Shown piece by piece: positions 1-8,664 of a stretch of 64,000 nt of DNA. Numbering within the stretch: position 1 is the first letter of the stretch; each line of letters starts with the position of its first letter. Origin of the DNA: Caulobacteraceae bacterium (lineage in GTDB: Bacteria; Pseudomonadota; Alphaproteobacteria; Caulobacterales; Caulobacteraceae); the NCBI GenBank assembly GCA_019695035.1, contig JAIBAU010000001.1, positions 1-64,000 on the forward strand, in the 5' to 3' direction. The notes beneath the pieces were generated by a model that made no database searches, was not told the DNA's origin, and saw only the letters and a program-made list of their open reading frames with translations. The translations under genes were made by a program, and so were the position numbers.

Positions 1-158
1 CCCAGAGGGCGCCCGCCGCCTCCAGATCCGCTGCGCAGACCGCCGCGCCGGCCGCCTCGGCTCCCGCCGCTGCGCCTCCGGCGGCCAGCGTCACCGCCCC
101 GCCGGCCCCGCCGCCCCCGCCCGCCCGCGCGCAGCCGCGCGGTGACGGCCCGACCTAG
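1..158 (+). CDS. 3' end of an upstream gene: Ala/Pro-rich C-terminal tail
   Basis: One frame is open from the first base of the window to a TAG at 156-158. It encodes about 51 residues made almost wholly of Ala and Pro with a few Gln, Arg and Ser, ending in Gly-Asp-Gly-Pro-Thr. Such low-complexity tails are common at the C-terminus of alphaproteobacterial envelope proteins. There is no domain from which to name the gene. Because the whole area is GC-rich, an open frame this short can arise by chance, so the call is tentative. A flagellar motor gene such as motB would fit the neighbourhood, but nothing here shows it. Confidence 0.45.
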   Translation, partial: QRAPAASRSAAQTAAPAASAPAAAPPAASVTAPPAPPPPPARAQPRGDGPT

Positions 159-175
159 GCCTGGTCAAGGCCCTG

Positions 176-190
176 TTAACCACGGCCTAA
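176..190 (+). promoter_or_regulatory. CtrA-like box TTAA-N7-CTAA
   Basis: TTAA at 176-179 is followed after exactly seven bases by CTAA at 187-190, one mismatch from the TTAA-N7-TTAA CtrA consensus of Caulobacterales. It lies 25 bp before the ATG of the TPR gene at 216 and could be either an activating or a repressing site. It is a motif match only. Confidence 0.4.
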
Positions 191-215
191 CTTGGCTGCC
201 GCACTTTCCAGCGTG

Positions 216-3146
216 ATGAAAACCGGCAAGCCCGAGTCGCGCGCCCGCGCCGTCCTGATGACGACGGCCGCTGTCGCCTGCGCGGGCTCGATCACCGTCG
301 CTTCGGTAGCCCCCGTCGAGGCCGCGCCGGAGGCCCCGGCCGCCGCCGAATCCGGCAGCCCGGCCACGGTGCGCATCGGCCGCAATCCGGACTTCACGCG
401 GGTCGAGTTCTCCGGCGCCAACGGCTTGCGAACCACCATCCGCCGCTCCGGCCGCACGGTCGTGGTGACCGTGCCCGGCTCGGCTCGCCCGAACATCGCG
501 CAGCTCCGCGTTGATCCGCCGCCGGGGGTGCAGGGCGTCGACGTACGCTCCGGCTCGACCTCGACGACCATCACCATCCTGCTGGCCGAAGGAGCAGACA
601 TCCGCTCGGGCCGTGCGGACGGGGCGGTCTATCTAAACCTGATGAAGCCGGCCGCCTCGCCGACCGCGGCGGCCGCCGAGGCCGAGGCGGCCGCCCCGGC
701 GCCGGGCGTCATCCCCGTTGAGGCCCACGCCGCGGACGGCCGGCTGTCGCTGAAGTTTCCCTTCGCCAGCCCGGTGGGCGCGGCCGTATTCCGCCGCGGC
801 GAGGCGGTGTGGATCGTGTTCGACACCAAGGCCAGCCTGGATGTCGGCGCAGCGCTGAAGAACCTGGGCCCGGCCAAGGGGCTGCGCTGGATATCCGGCG
901 ACGACTGGACGGTGGTGCGCATCGCCGCCCCGCGCGACCTGAACCTGGCCTCCGCGGCCGTCGGCCCGACCTGGACCGTGGATCTGGGCGGACCGGCGAG
1001 GCCGTCTCCAGGCGAGGTGCGGGTCGGACGGGACGAGGAGACCGGTCCGCCGGCCGTGACGGTGGCGCTGGCCGGCGCGACGCGCGTCGTCTGGATCAAG
1101 GATCCGCTGGTCGGCGACCGCTTCGCCGTGGTCACCGCCCGGGCCCCCGCCAAGGGCCTGGGTCGGGCGCGTAGCTTCGTGCAGGCGGCTCTGTTGCAGA
1201 CCCAGCAGGGCCTGGCCGTCGAAACCCCGGCCCAGGACGTGAGCGTGGAGATCGAGGGCGAGCTGGTCCGCATCTCGCGGCCCAAGGGCCTCAGCCTGTC
1301 GCCCGCCGGCGCGGAGTCACGGGCCGCCGCGCCCGAGGACCTGCCCAAGCCGGCGCTGATGTCGGGCCTGATCGACTTCGAGAACTGGTCCCGCACCGGC
1401 CCCGCCGGCTTCCGCGCCCGCTACGATCACCTGCAGGACCTGGCCGCGGCCGAGGCCGCCGGCGGAGCCGACGCGCCGGTCGCCGCGCGTATGGCGCTGG
1501 CCCGCTTCCTGGTCGGATCGGAACTGAACTACGAAGCCATCGGCGTGCTCGATCTGATCGCGCGCCAGAAGGCCTCCATGCTGGCCGATCCGGAGTTCCG
1601 CGGCCTGCGCGGGGCTGCGCGCGCCATGGTGGGACGCTGGGTCGAGGCGCAGACCGACTTTTCCGTGCCGCAGCTCGCGGACGACCCGGCGGCGGCGCTC
1701 TGGCGCGGCTATGTCGACGCGCGCCAGGGGCACAATGAGGACGCCCGCAAGTCCTTCCTGGCGGGCGCCCGGGCCGTCGAGCAGTTCAGCCCCCGGTGGC
1801 GGGCCCGCTTCGCGGCCGCCAACGCCGACGTGGCGATGCAGCTGGGCGATCTGCCCGCGGCCCGCGAACTGATCGGCTTCGCGCTCGACCAGAAGGACCT
1901 CGCGGCTGAGGAGCAACTGGCCGCCCGCCTGGTGCAGGCCCGGGTTCTCGAGGCGCAGGGCCAGTCCGACGTGGCGCTGGCCATCTATGAGGCGGTGGCG
2001 CGCGCGCCCCTGGACGGCCTCGCCACCCCGGCCCGGCTGCGCGCCACGCGCATCCAGCTGGACAAGGGGCAGATCAAGCCCGTGGACGCCGTGAACACGT
2101 TGAACGGCCTGCGTTTCCGGTGGCGGGGCGACGCCACCGAACTGGAGCTGATCCGCACCCTGGGGGACATCTACCTCAGCCAGGGACGCTATCGCGAGGC
2201 GCTGGAGGCGCTGCGCTCGGCGGGCACGCGTCTTCCGAACCTGCCGGCGGCTCTGGAGCTGCAGCAGGACCTGTCGAACGCTTTCCGCACCCTGTTCCTT
2301 GAAGGACAGGCCGATGGCCTGGAGCCCGTGCAGGCCCTGGCTCTGTTCTACGACTTCCGGGAGCTGACTCCGGTCGGCGCGGACGGCGACGACATGGTGC
2401 GCCGCCTGGCCCGGCGGCTCGTCGACGTGGATCTGCTCAGCCAGGCTGCGGAACTGCTGAAATACCAGGTTGAGAACCGCCTCGACGGCGTGGCCAAGGC
2501 GCAGGTGGCCACCGACCTGGCCTCGATCTACCTGATGGACCGCAAGCCCGAGCAGGCGCTGCAGGCGATCTGGGGCTCGCGCACCACCCTGTTGCCCAAC
2601 GCCCTGAACGCCGAGCGGCGGGTCATCGAGGCGAGGGCGCTGACCAACCTCGGCCGCTACGACAATGCGCTGGAGGTGCTCGGCGCGGACAAGGGCGCGG
2701 AGTCGGACGACGTGCGCTCCGAAATCTACTGGCGGCAGAAGAACTGGACCCAGGCGGCGGCCCTCCTGGAGCGGCGGCTCGGCGACCGCTGGAAGGACTC
2801 CACGGCCTTGTCCGGCGACGAGGAGACCCGGCTGATCCGCACAGGCATCGCCTACAGCCTGGCCAATGACGACGCGGCCCTGGCGCGCCTCAACGAGCGT
2901 TGGAGCGGCTTCGTCGCCGGCGCTCGCGCCCCGGACGCCCTGCGCGTGGCGCTGGCCCGCAACCTCGAGAACATCACGCCGGCGCAGTTCGCCGAGGCCT
3001 CAGCCCAGGCCGACACCTTCGCGGGTTGGGTGGCCGCGGCCAAGAAGCGGTTCCGCGAGAAGCCGATCACCACCGCCGCGGCCTCGCCGCCGCCCCGGGC
3101 CGCAACGCCTGCGCAGCCCGCCCGCCCGGCCGCGCGCGCCGCCTGA
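216..3146 (+). CDS. Secreted tetratricopeptide-repeat protein, 976 aa
   Basis: The ATG at 216 is preferred over an upstream in-frame TTG at 192 because it places a basic N-terminus directly before a hydrophobic signal segment, with likely cleavage after VAPVEA near residue 37. Residues 40-360 are Ala/Pro-rich with beta-type stretches. From about residue 400 to 930 the protein is alpha-helical with many degenerate TPR-like helix pairs. The tail (about 950-976) is Ala/Pro-rich. TPR proteins act as scaffolds, so a periplasmic or envelope assembly role is plausible. Being near flagellar genes and behind a CtrA-like box, it may belong to the motility/cell-cycle regulon. This is inference; no catalytic domain is visible. 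Confidence 0.8.
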   Translation: MKTGKPESRARAVLMTTAAVACAGSITVASVAPVEAAPEAPAAAESGSPATVRIGRNPDFTRVEFSGANGLRTTIRRSGRTVVVTVPGSARPNIAQLRVDPPPGVQGVDVRSGSTSTTITILLAEGADIRSGRADGAVYLNLMKPAASPTAAAAEAEAAAPAPGVIPVEAHAADGRLSLKFPFASPVGAAVFRRGEAVWIVFDTKASLDVGAALKNLGPAKGLRWISGDDWTVVRIAAPRDLNLASAAVGPTWTVDLGGPARPSPGEVRVGRDEETGPPAVTVALAGATRVVWIKDPLVGDRFAVVTARAPAKGLGRARSFVQAALLQTQQGLAVETPAQDVSVEIEGELVRISRPKGLSLSPAGAESRAAAPEDLPKPALMSGLIDFENWSRTGPAGFRARYDHLQDLAAAEAAGGADAPVAARMALARFLVGSELNYEAIGVLDLIARQKASMLADPEFRGLRGAARAMVGRWVEAQTDFSVPQLADDPAAALWRGYVDARQGHNEDARKSFLAGARAVEQFSPRWRARFAAANADVAMQLGDLPAARELIGFALDQKDLAAEEQLAARLVQARVLEAQGQSDVALAIYEAVARAPLDGLATPARLRATRIQLDKGQIKPVDAVNTLNGLRFRWRGDATELELIRTLGDIYLSQGRYREALEALRSAGTRLPNLPAALELQQDLSNAFRTLFLEGQADGLEPVQALALFYDFRELTPVGADGDDMVRRLARRLVDVDLLSQAAELLKYQVENRLDGVAKAQVATDLASIYLMDRKPEQALQAIWGSRTTLLPNALNAERRVIEARALTNLGRYDNALEVLGADKGAESDDVRSEIYWRQKNWTQAAALLERRLGDRWKDSTALSGDEETRLIRTGIAYSLANDDAALARLNERWSGFVAGARAPDALRVALARNLENITPAQFAEASAQADTFAGWVAAAKKRFREKPITTAAASPPPRAATPAQPARPAARAA

Positions 3147-3390
3147 GACCTGCGGTCTGCGTCCCGATCCCGTTTCGCCTGCAGCCTTGTGCCTGCGTCA
3201 ACGTATCAACCCGGGCCCGCGGGACGATGCGGAACTTCGAGGCGTCGACTAGCATTCCTACGCAGCGGCAACCAATATGAACCGCGCCTGAAGGGTCCGG
3301 GTAGGGCGAGTTCAGCCTGAATTCCCTAGACCCGGATCGAGGGCCGCCGAAGCGCGGCTCGCATGTCAATCCTTGCGGGAGTACCGGACT

Positions 3391-3999
3391 ATGAAAGCTC
3401 TTCTGATGGCCGCCGTCGCGGCATCCACCCTGGGCATGGCCGCCGTGGCCCAGGCGCAGGTCGACCCGAACGACATCTACCTGGGCGAGCCCGGTTACGG
3501 CGGCACCGGCTGTCCGTCCGGCACGGTTTCGACGACGCTCAGCCCGGACGGCAAGTCGCTGAGCCTGATCTTCGACGAATATTCGGTCTCCACCGGCGGC
3601 GACAGCGGCCGGACCTTCGACCGCAAGAGCTGCAACGTGGCGATTCCGGTGCACGTGCCGGAGGGCTTCAGCGTTTCGGTGCTGGCTGTCGACTACCGCG
3701 GCTTCAACCACCTGCCCCGTGGCGCCAGCTCTCAGTTCAACGTCGAGTACTTCTTCGCCGGCTCGCGGGGCCCCGCGTTCCGCAAGAGCTTCTACGGCGT
3801 GCTGGACCAGGACTACACGATCCACAACGAGCTGGCGGTCTCGGCCAGCAGCTGGTCGCGCTGCGGCGAAGACGTGAACCTGCGCACCAACTCCTCGATT
3901 CGCCTGTCGGGCCCGGCGAGCGCCGAAGCCCTGGCCACGGTCGACTCCGAGGATGTCAGCGCCGCGATCATCTACCAGCTGCAGTGGCGCCGCTGCTGA
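3391..3999 (+). CDS. Secreted DUF4360-type protein, copy 1 (202 aa)
   Basis: The ATG at 3391 follows GGGAG with good spacing and opens a classical signal peptide (MKALLMAAVAAS..., cleavage after AQA). The mature part carries the DUF4360 hallmarks: YGGTGCP near the start, SLSLIFDEY, a KSCNVAIPV strand, an AVDYRGF core and a late Cys (WSRCGED). Several conserved Cys suggest disulfide bonds, hence an extracytoplasmic location. The family is uncharacterised. It is the first of three tandem paralogues and is very similar to copy 3 (4821-5426), with runs such as NHLPRGASSQFNVEYFF identical. An in-frame TTG at 3373 is a less likely start. Confidence 0.8.
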   Translation: MKALLMAAVAASTLGMAAVAQAQVDPNDIYLGEPGYGGTGCPSGTVSTTLSPDGKSLSLIFDEYSVSTGGDSGRTFDRKSCNVAIPVHVPEGFSVSVLAVDYRGFNHLPRGASSQFNVEYFFAGSRGPAFRKSFYGVLDQDYTIHNELAVSASSWSRCGEDVNLRTNSSIRLSGPASAEALATVDSEDVSAAIIYQLQWRRC

Positions 4000-4058
4000 C
4001 GGCGAGCGCCGTCGCCCCGATGGCCGGCCGCGGCCGGTTCCCTCAGAGAGCCAGGAAA

Positions 4059-4703
4059 ATGAAAATGCTTCGCTCGGTCATCGGCGGCGCGGCGGCGGTT
4101 CTTGCAACCGCCGCCGTCGGCGCCTCCGCTATCGCCCAGCCCGCCACCGCACGCGGGGGGCCCAAGGTCCGCCTCGCCGCCGCGGCCACCAACAACGGTT
4201 GCGATGCGGGCGCCTACAACGTCACCGTCTCGCCCGACGGCACGGCGCTCAGCATCCTGTTCGACGACTTCGTGGTCCACGGGGGCCAGGAGATCGCCAA
4301 ACGCTGCACCCTCTCCATTCCGCTGAACCTGCCCGAAGGCTATTCGCTGGGGGTCTACCAGGTCGACTATCGGGGCTACGCCCACCTCGCCGAACGCGAG
4401 GCGGCTCTGTTCACGGTCGATTACGTGGTCGGTCCGCGGGGCAACGGCCGCGGCACCCGCCACCGCCTCCGCGGTCCGACGGACGATTCCTTCACCCTGA
4501 CCGACACCCTGCGCCCGGGCATCCTGCGGCGCATCGGCTGCGGGGAAGCGGCCAAGATCGACTTCAACGCGGTGCTGGGATTCCGCCGCGGCGAAGGCTC
4601 AAGCGAGGCCCTGCTGTCCCTCGACAGCGCCGATGGCACCCGCGCGCCTGGCGGCGTCACCTTCAAGTTCGACCTCAAGCCCTGCCAGGGCTCCCGACCC
4701 TGA
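4059..4703 (+). CDS. Secreted DUF4360-type protein, copy 2, divergent (214 aa)
   Basis: The start is ATG 4059 (MKMLRSVIGG...), opening a signal peptide with cleavage around ASAIA or ATA. The mature domain keeps the family frame (NNGCDAG, ALSILFDDF, RCTLSIPLNLPEGYS, QVDYRGYAHL, a late Cys in RIGCGEAAK) but lacks the YGGTGCP opening and differs at most other positions. It lies 59 bp downstream of copy 1 and in the same direction. The sandwich of two near-identical copies around a divergent one suggests the middle copy has specialised or that copies 1 and 3 are kept alike by gene conversion. Function unknown. Confidence 0.75.
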   Translation: MKMLRSVIGGAAAVLATAAVGASAIAQPATARGGPKVRLAAAATNNGCDAGAYNVTVSPDGTALSILFDDFVVHGGQEIAKRCTLSIPLNLPEGYSLGVYQVDYRGYAHLAEREAALFTVDYVVGPRGNGRGTRHRLRGPTDDSFTLTDTLRPGILRRIGCGEAAKIDFNAVLGFRRGEGSSEALLSLDSADGTRAPGGVTFKFDLKPCQGSRP

Positions 4704-4820
4704 CCGCGCAGATGAACCGTCGCTGACGGTGCGGCTCAGGTTCCATGCAAGGCCGGCCGTCTACACAGTGAGCGTCGACCGATCCCCGGCGACAGAGTGA
4801 GCAAGGAAGAGAGAGCAGCC

Positions 4821-5426
4821 ATGAAAAAGCTTCTGCTTGGAGCTGCGGCCGCCGGCATCGTCGCAACCGCCGGGTCCGCCACCGCCTACGAAGACGACAT
4901 CTACCTGGGCCAGCCGGGCTACGGCGGCACCGGCTGCCCCGGCGGCAGCGTGTCGGCGACCCTCAGCCCGGACAACAAGTCGCTGAGCCTGATCTTCGAC
5001 CAGTACACGGTCGAGGCCGGTGGCGAGACGGGCAAGACCTTCGACCGCAAGAGCTGCAACGTCGCGATCCCGGTGCACGTGCCCGAGGGCTACAGCGTCT
5101 CGGTGCTGGCCGTCGATTACCGCGGCTTCAACCACCTGCCGCGCGGCGCCAGCTCGCAGTTCAACGTCGAGTACTTCTTCGCCGGTTCTCGCGGGCCTGC
5201 CTTCCGCAGGAGCTTCTACGGCGCGCTCGACCAGGACTACATGATCCACAATGAGCTGGGCGTGGAGTCGATGGTCTGGTCGCGCTGCGGCGAGGACGTC
5301 AACCTGCGGACCAACTCGTCGATCCGCCTGACCAACCCGGGCCGGGGCGACGCCATGGCGACGGTCGACTCACAGGATGTGAACGCGGCGATCGTCTACC
5401 GACTGTCGTTCCGCCGCTGTCGCTAG
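4821..5426 (+). CDS. Secreted DUF4360-type protein, copy 3 (201 aa)
   Basis: ATG 4821 (MKKLLLGAAAAG...) sits behind the purine-rich AGGAAGAGAGAG at 4803-4814 and starts a signal peptide ending near ATA. The mature protein matches copy 1 over its whole length, including YGGTGCP, KSCNVAIPVHVPEG and SRCGEDVNLRTNSSIRL. A 117-bp gap after copy 2 may hold its own promoter. A strong hairpin follows the stop. The function is unknown; conserved Cys and a signal peptide point to a periplasmic or secreted role. Confidence 0.8.
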   Translation: MKKLLLGAAAAGIVATAGSATAYEDDIYLGQPGYGGTGCPGGSVSATLSPDNKSLSLIFDQYTVEAGGETGKTFDRKSCNVAIPVHVPEGYSVSVLAVDYRGFNHLPRGASSQFNVEYFFAGSRGPAFRRSFYGALDQDYMIHNELGVESMVWSRCGEDVNLRTNSSIRLTNPGRGDAMATVDSQDVNAAIVYRLSFRRCR

Positions 5427-5449
5427 ACCCCCGTCCCGACGGGAGACTG

Positions 5450-5482
5450 ACCGGCCGTCGCGCTTGTCGCGGCGGCCGGTTT
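5450..5482 (+). terminator. Strong hairpin between convergent genes
   Basis: Bases 5450-5462 pair with 5468-5480 in a 13-bp stem (one T-G wobble) with a five-base CTTGT loop, followed by only a short T run. It lies between the stops of DUF4360 copy 3 and fliP and can fold from either strand, so it probably ends transcription in both directions. Confidence 0.55.
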
Positions 5483-5486
5483 CGCG

Positions 5487-6311
5487 TCAGCCCGGCGGCG
5501 CGTGCTGGAAGCTCTCCACCAGCGAGCCTGCAACCAGCCGCCATCCGTCGACCAGCACGAAGAAGATCAGCTTGAAGGGCAGGCTGACGACCACGGGCGG
5601 CAGCATCATCATGCCCATGCTCATCAGCACGCTGGCCACCACCAGATCGATGACCAGGAAGGGCACGAAGAGCAGGAACCCGATCTCGAAGGCGCGCTTC
5701 AGCTCGGAAATCATGAAGGCTGGGGTGACGATGCGGAGGGGCAGGTCGGCCCGCGCGGTCCCCCGCTCGATCTTCCCCAGCCGCACGAACAAGGCCAGGT
5801 CTCCGGCGTCCACCTGACCCAGCATGAAGGTCTTCACGGGCGCGGCCGCCGCGTCGAAGGCCTGCGGCAACTCGGCCTGCTGGTCGAGCAGCGGACGCAC
5901 CCCCTCGTCGTAGGCCTGCTGGAAGGTCGGCGCCATGACGATGGCGGTGAGGAACAGGGACAGGGACACCAGCACCGCGTTGGGCGGCGACTGCTGCAGG
6001 CCCAGCGCCGTGCGCAGCAAGGACAGCACCACCACGATGCGCACGAAGCTTGTGGTCATGATCACGATCGACGGCGCCAGCGAGAGGACCGTCAGCAGAC
6101 CGACCAGCTGCACCACCCGCTCGGTCAGCCCCGCCCCGGTGCCCAGGTCGACGTTCACCGCCTGGGCGAGGGCGACCGCGGGGAAGATCAAGGCGAAGGC
6201 GGTGACGATCGCCGAGAGGCGCAGGGCGCGTCCGAGTTCGGCCCGGGTCGGCAGATGGAACAGCGGGGGCAGGGCGGTCTTCACCCGGCCGCGGCGGGGG
6301 GCGGCGGTCAT
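5487..6311 (-). CDS. fliP: Flagellar export protein FliP
   Basis: FliP is an inner-membrane subunit of the flagellar type III export gate (FliP5-FliQ4-FliR1). The 274-residue product has a long basic leader, a signal-peptide-like segment ending ALAQA, then the conserved core: LAPSIVIMTTSFVRIVVVLSLLR, PPNAVLVSLSLFLT, and the C-terminal FLLFVPFLVIDLVVASVLMSMGMMMLPP signature with paired membrane segments. The start is the ATG at 6309-6311, which overlaps the fliO stop (ATGA), so the two genes are translationally coupled. A longer upstream frame exists only as a shadow of fliO. Confidence 0.95.
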   Translation of the reverse strand: MTAAPRRGRVKTALPPLFHLPTRAELGRALRLSAIVTAFALIFPAVALAQAVNVDLGTGAGLTERVVQLVGLLTVLSLAPSIVIMTTSFVRIVVVLSLLRTALGLQQSPPNAVLVSLSLFLTAIVMAPTFQQAYDEGVRPLLDQQAELPQAFDAAAAPVKTFMLGQVDAGDLALFVRLGKIERGTARADLPLRIVTPAFMISELKRAFEIGFLLFVPFLVIDLVVASVLMSMGMMMLPPVVVSLPFKLIFFVLVDGWRLVAGSLVESFQHAPPG

Positions 6312-6601
6312 TGGGCCGCCTTGGCGGCGCGACCCGCGGGCTTGCGCGGCTCGATCAGCTCCCGGCCCTCGCCGAGCAGCACCATGCGCTCCTCGTCGTC
6401 CACGGACACGAGGACGATGCGGTGGGCCGGCCCCACCACCAGAGTCTCCAGAACCTTGAGCCGCCGCTCCTTGCCGCCCTTGGCCTGCAGCCTGGCCATC
6501 AGCTCCGGCGCGTATTTGCGCACCACGAAGGCGGCGAGCCCGATCAGGCCCAGCGTCACCGCCAGGGCCAGCACCGCCCGCAGGAATACCAGAAAATCCA
6601 T
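6308..6601 (-). CDS. fliO: Flagellar assembly protein FliO (FliO/MopB family)
   Basis: A small (97 aa) protein with one N-terminal membrane helix (residues about 5-27), then a basic cytoplasmic domain with the family pattern KERRLKVLETLVVGPAHRIVLVSVDDEERMVLLG. FliO helps assemble the FliP ring of the export gate. Position just before fliP and the length fit FliO; in Caulobacter an equivalent gene was called flaN. It is read divergently from flgB and the shared 141-bp gap contains two GTTAAC motifs. Confidence 0.85.
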   Translation of the reverse strand: MDFLVFLRAVLALAVTLGLIGLAAFVVRKYAPELMARLQAKGGKERRLKVLETLVVGPAHRIVLVSVDDEERMVLLGEGRELIEPRKPAGRAAKAAQ

Positions 6602-6667
6602 ACCGCTCCCCGGGAGCCGGCCCGGCTCCGCACACCCGGGAGAAGGTTACCGAGCGTGGTTAACGCC

Positions 6668-6695
6668 GCGTTTCCGAAAGACCCCGTTAACCATG
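6668..6695 (+). promoter_or_regulatory. Flagellar promoter element with TTAACC half-site (flgB)
   Basis: The stretch GCGTTTC-CGAAAG-ACCCC-GTTAACC-ATG is almost identical to one upstream of fliQ (8972-8998). TTAACC is a CtrA half-site. The element lies 47 bp before the flgB GTG; a second palindromic GTTAAC at 6659-6664 could serve fliO. Recurrence in front of two class II-type flagellar operons is the main support. Confidence 0.5.
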
Positions 6696-6742
6696 CAGGC
6701 GGCAAGTTCTGCCCAGACGTCCGACTCGAAGGAGCCGCCCCG

Positions 6743-7171
6743 GTGCGACTCGACGACATCCCGCTCTTCGCCATGCTGAAAGGCCGGCTGGGCTACCTCT
6801 CGGCGCGCGAACGGGTGATCGCCGAGAACGTGGCCAATGCCGACACCGCCGGCTACCAGGCGCGCGACATCGCCGCGCCCAGTTTCGACCAGGCCATGCG
6901 GGCGGCCCGCTCGGGCGCCGCGGCCTCCGGATCCGCGGGCGGGCTGACGCGCACCAACGCCATGCACCTTGCGCCTCCGGGACAGTCGAACACCCCCTAC
7001 GCGCCGCAGGTCTCGCCGGATTCCGAGACCCGGCAGAACGGCAATTCGGTGGTGCTGGAAGAACAGATGCTGAAGATGGCCGAGAGCCGCATGAACTACG
7101 ACGCGGCGATCAGCTTCTACCAGAAGTCGCTGAACCTCCTGCGCATGGCCTCCCGTGCGCCGGGCCGCTGA
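6743..7171 (+). CDS. flgB: Flagellar proximal rod protein FlgB
   Basis: The GTG at 6743 has an excellent Shine-Dalgarno (GAAGGAG at 6728-6734) and gives 142 residues, the usual FlgB size. The N-terminal flagellar basal-body motif (YLSARERVIAENVANADTAGYQARD) and the C-terminal helix (LEEQMLKMAESRMNYDAA...YQKSLNLLRMA) are both present. FlgB forms the base of the rod in the periplasm and is exported without a cleaved signal. The gene starts the flgB-flgC-fliE operon (gaps of 13 and 11 bp). Confidence 0.95.
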   Translation: MRLDDIPLFAMLKGRLGYLSARERVIAENVANADTAGYQARDIAAPSFDQAMRAARSGAAASGSAGGLTRTNAMHLAPPGQSNTPYAPQVSPDSETRQNGNSVVLEEQMLKMAESRMNYDAAISFYQKSLNLLRMASRAPGR

Positions 7172-7184
7172 TCGGAGCCGCTAG

Positions 7185-7604
7185 ATGCCCAACGTGAAGC
7201 CGCCGACCAATTCCGCCATGGCCGTTGCGGCCTCGGCCCTCCGCGCCCAGCAGGCGCGCATGCGGATCATCGCCGAGAACATCGCCAACGCCGATTCGAC
7301 GGCGCGCACGCCGGGCGGCGATCCCTATCGACGACAGCAGCCCGTGTTCGAGGTCAATCGCGTCGACGGCGCGTCGGGGGTCCGCCTCGCGGAAGTTCGG
7401 CCCGACAATTCGGACTTCAAGCTGGAATACGATCCCCAGCACCCGGCGGCCGACGCCAACGGCTACGTGAAACGCCCCAACGTCGACAGCCTCATCGAGG
7501 CCATGGACATGCGCGAGGCGCAGCGGGCCTACGAGGCCAACCTCAATGTCATCGAGACGGCGCGGACCATGGAGTCGCGCACCCTCGACATCCTCAAGAA
7601 GTAG
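7185..7604 (+). CDS. flgC: Flagellar proximal rod protein FlgC
   Basis: A 139-aa rod protein. The N-terminal basal-body rod motif is QARMRIIAENIANADSTA; the middle holds the usual RRQQPVFEV and VRPDNSDFKLEYDPQHP region; the C-terminal coiled segment is MDMREAQRAYEANLNVIETARTMESRTLDILKK. FlgC stacks on FlgB in the rod. It lies 13 bp after flgB, in the same operon. Confidence 0.95.
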   Translation: MPNVKPPTNSAMAVAASALRAQQARMRIIAENIANADSTARTPGGDPYRRQQPVFEVNRVDGASGVRLAEVRPDNSDFKLEYDPQHPAADANGYVKRPNVDSLIEAMDMREAQRAYEANLNVIETARTMESRTLDILKK

Positions 7605-7615
7605 GGCCCTGACGC

Positions 7616-7924
7616 ATGATTTCCCCGATGATCGCCGCCCGCGCCTACGCCCAGGCCCAGGGGGCCGCCTCCGGCGGGCCGGCCGCCGTCGCCGAGCACG
7701 ACGGCGGGCCCAGCTTCCAGCAGCTGGTGAACAACGCCATGACCGACCTGTCGCAGTCGACGCGGGCCGCGGAAACCCAGATGGCGGCGCACGCACAGGG
7801 CCGTGCGGAGCTGGTCGACGTGGTGACCTCGGTGGCCTCTGCGGAGGCTTCGCTGGAGACCGTCATGGCCGTGCGCGACCAGGTGATCCAGGCCTACCAG
7901 GAAATCATGCGGATGCCGATCTAA
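7616..7924 (+). CDS. fliE: Flagellar hook-basal body protein FliE
   Basis: 102 aa. The C-terminal half matches FliE: a helix with SFQQLVNNAMTDLSQSTRAAETQMAAHAQG, then VDVVTSVASAEASLETVMAVRDQVIQAYQEIMRMPI. FliE links the MS ring and export gate to the rod. The N-terminal Gly/Ala-rich region is variable in the family. Last gene of the flgBC-fliE operon, converging on folE with only 24 bp between the stops. Confidence 0.93.
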   Translation: MISPMIAARAYAQAQGAASGGPAAVAEHDGGPSFQQLVNNAMTDLSQSTRAAETQMAAHAQGRAELVDVVTSVASAEASLETVMAVRDQVIQAYQEIMRMPI

Positions 7925-7948
7925 GGCAGGCCGCCGGCGAGGGCTCGG

Positions 7949-8617
7949 TCAGCCCTGGCTTCGGGTCAGGCGCAGGAATTCCTCGCGGGTGCGCGGGTCG
8001 TCCCGGACCACCCCGACCAGATGACTGGTGGTCAGCGAAGCTCCCTCGGCGTGCACCCCGCGCATGGTCATGCAGCTGTGCACCGCCTCGATCACCACGC
8101 CGACGCCCTGGGGCTTGAGCACTTCGTGGATGGCGCGGGCGATCTCGGCGGTCATCTTTTCCTGGATCTGCATGCGCCGGGCGTATCCCCGCACCACGCG
8201 GGCCAGCTTCGAGATCCCCACCACCCGGTCGGTCGGGAGATAGCCCACGTGAGCCTTGCCCACGACCGGCAACATGTGGTGCTCGCAGGTCGAGACGAAC
8301 TTGATGTCCTTAAGGACGATCAGTTCGTCATAGCCGCCGACCTCCTCGAAGGTGCGCTCGAGGTACTTGCGCGGATCGGTTTCGTAGCCTGCGTAGAGCT
8401 CCCGGTAGGAGCGCACCACGCGCCCCGGCGTGTCGAGCAGACCCTCGCGGCCGGGATCCTCTCCGGCCCAGCGGATGAGCGTCCGCACCGCCGCCTCGGC
8501 CTCTTCCTGGCTGGGGCGGTCGCAGGTCTTGGCTGGGTACTCCTCGCCCATCGCCGGGATCGGCGTGCCCGTCTGGCGGGCGAGAGCGGCGCGTTGTTCA
8601 AAGGTGTCGTCGGCCAT
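7949..8617 (-). CDS. folE: GTP cyclohydrolase I (FolE)
   Basis: Catalyses GTP to 7,8-dihydroneopterin triphosphate, the first step of tetrahydrofolate and pterin synthesis, in the cytoplasm. Visible signatures are the zinc/substrate region [20 protein letters not shown], the [21 protein letters not shown] helix and the late zinc Cys/His segment [16 protein letters not shown] 8617 gives 222 aa; a GTG three codons upstream (8626) is also possible. It lies against the flagellar genes on the other strand, so it is an inserted housekeeping gene, not part of their operon. Confidence 0.95.
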   Translation of the reverse strand: MADDTFEQRAALARQTGTPIPAMGEEYPAKTCDRPSQEEAEAAVRTLIRWAGEDPGREGLLDTPGRVVRSYRELYAGYETDPRKYLERTFEEVGGYDELIVLKDIKFVSTCEHHMLPVVGKAHVGYLPTDRVVGISKLARVVRGYARRMQIQEKMTAEIARAIHEVLKPQGVGVVIEAVHSCMTMRGVHAEGASLTTSHLVGVVRDDPRTREEFLRLTRSQG

Positions 8618-8664
8618 GCGCGACACATAGCCCCGCGCGCGGCGATGCTAAAACCCCAAAGATT

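Noticed and set aside
3363-4058. N-terminal extension of DUF4360 copy 2 reaching back to 3363
   Set aside because: It only runs as a shadow in another frame of copy 1; the signal peptide at ATG 4059 marks the real start.
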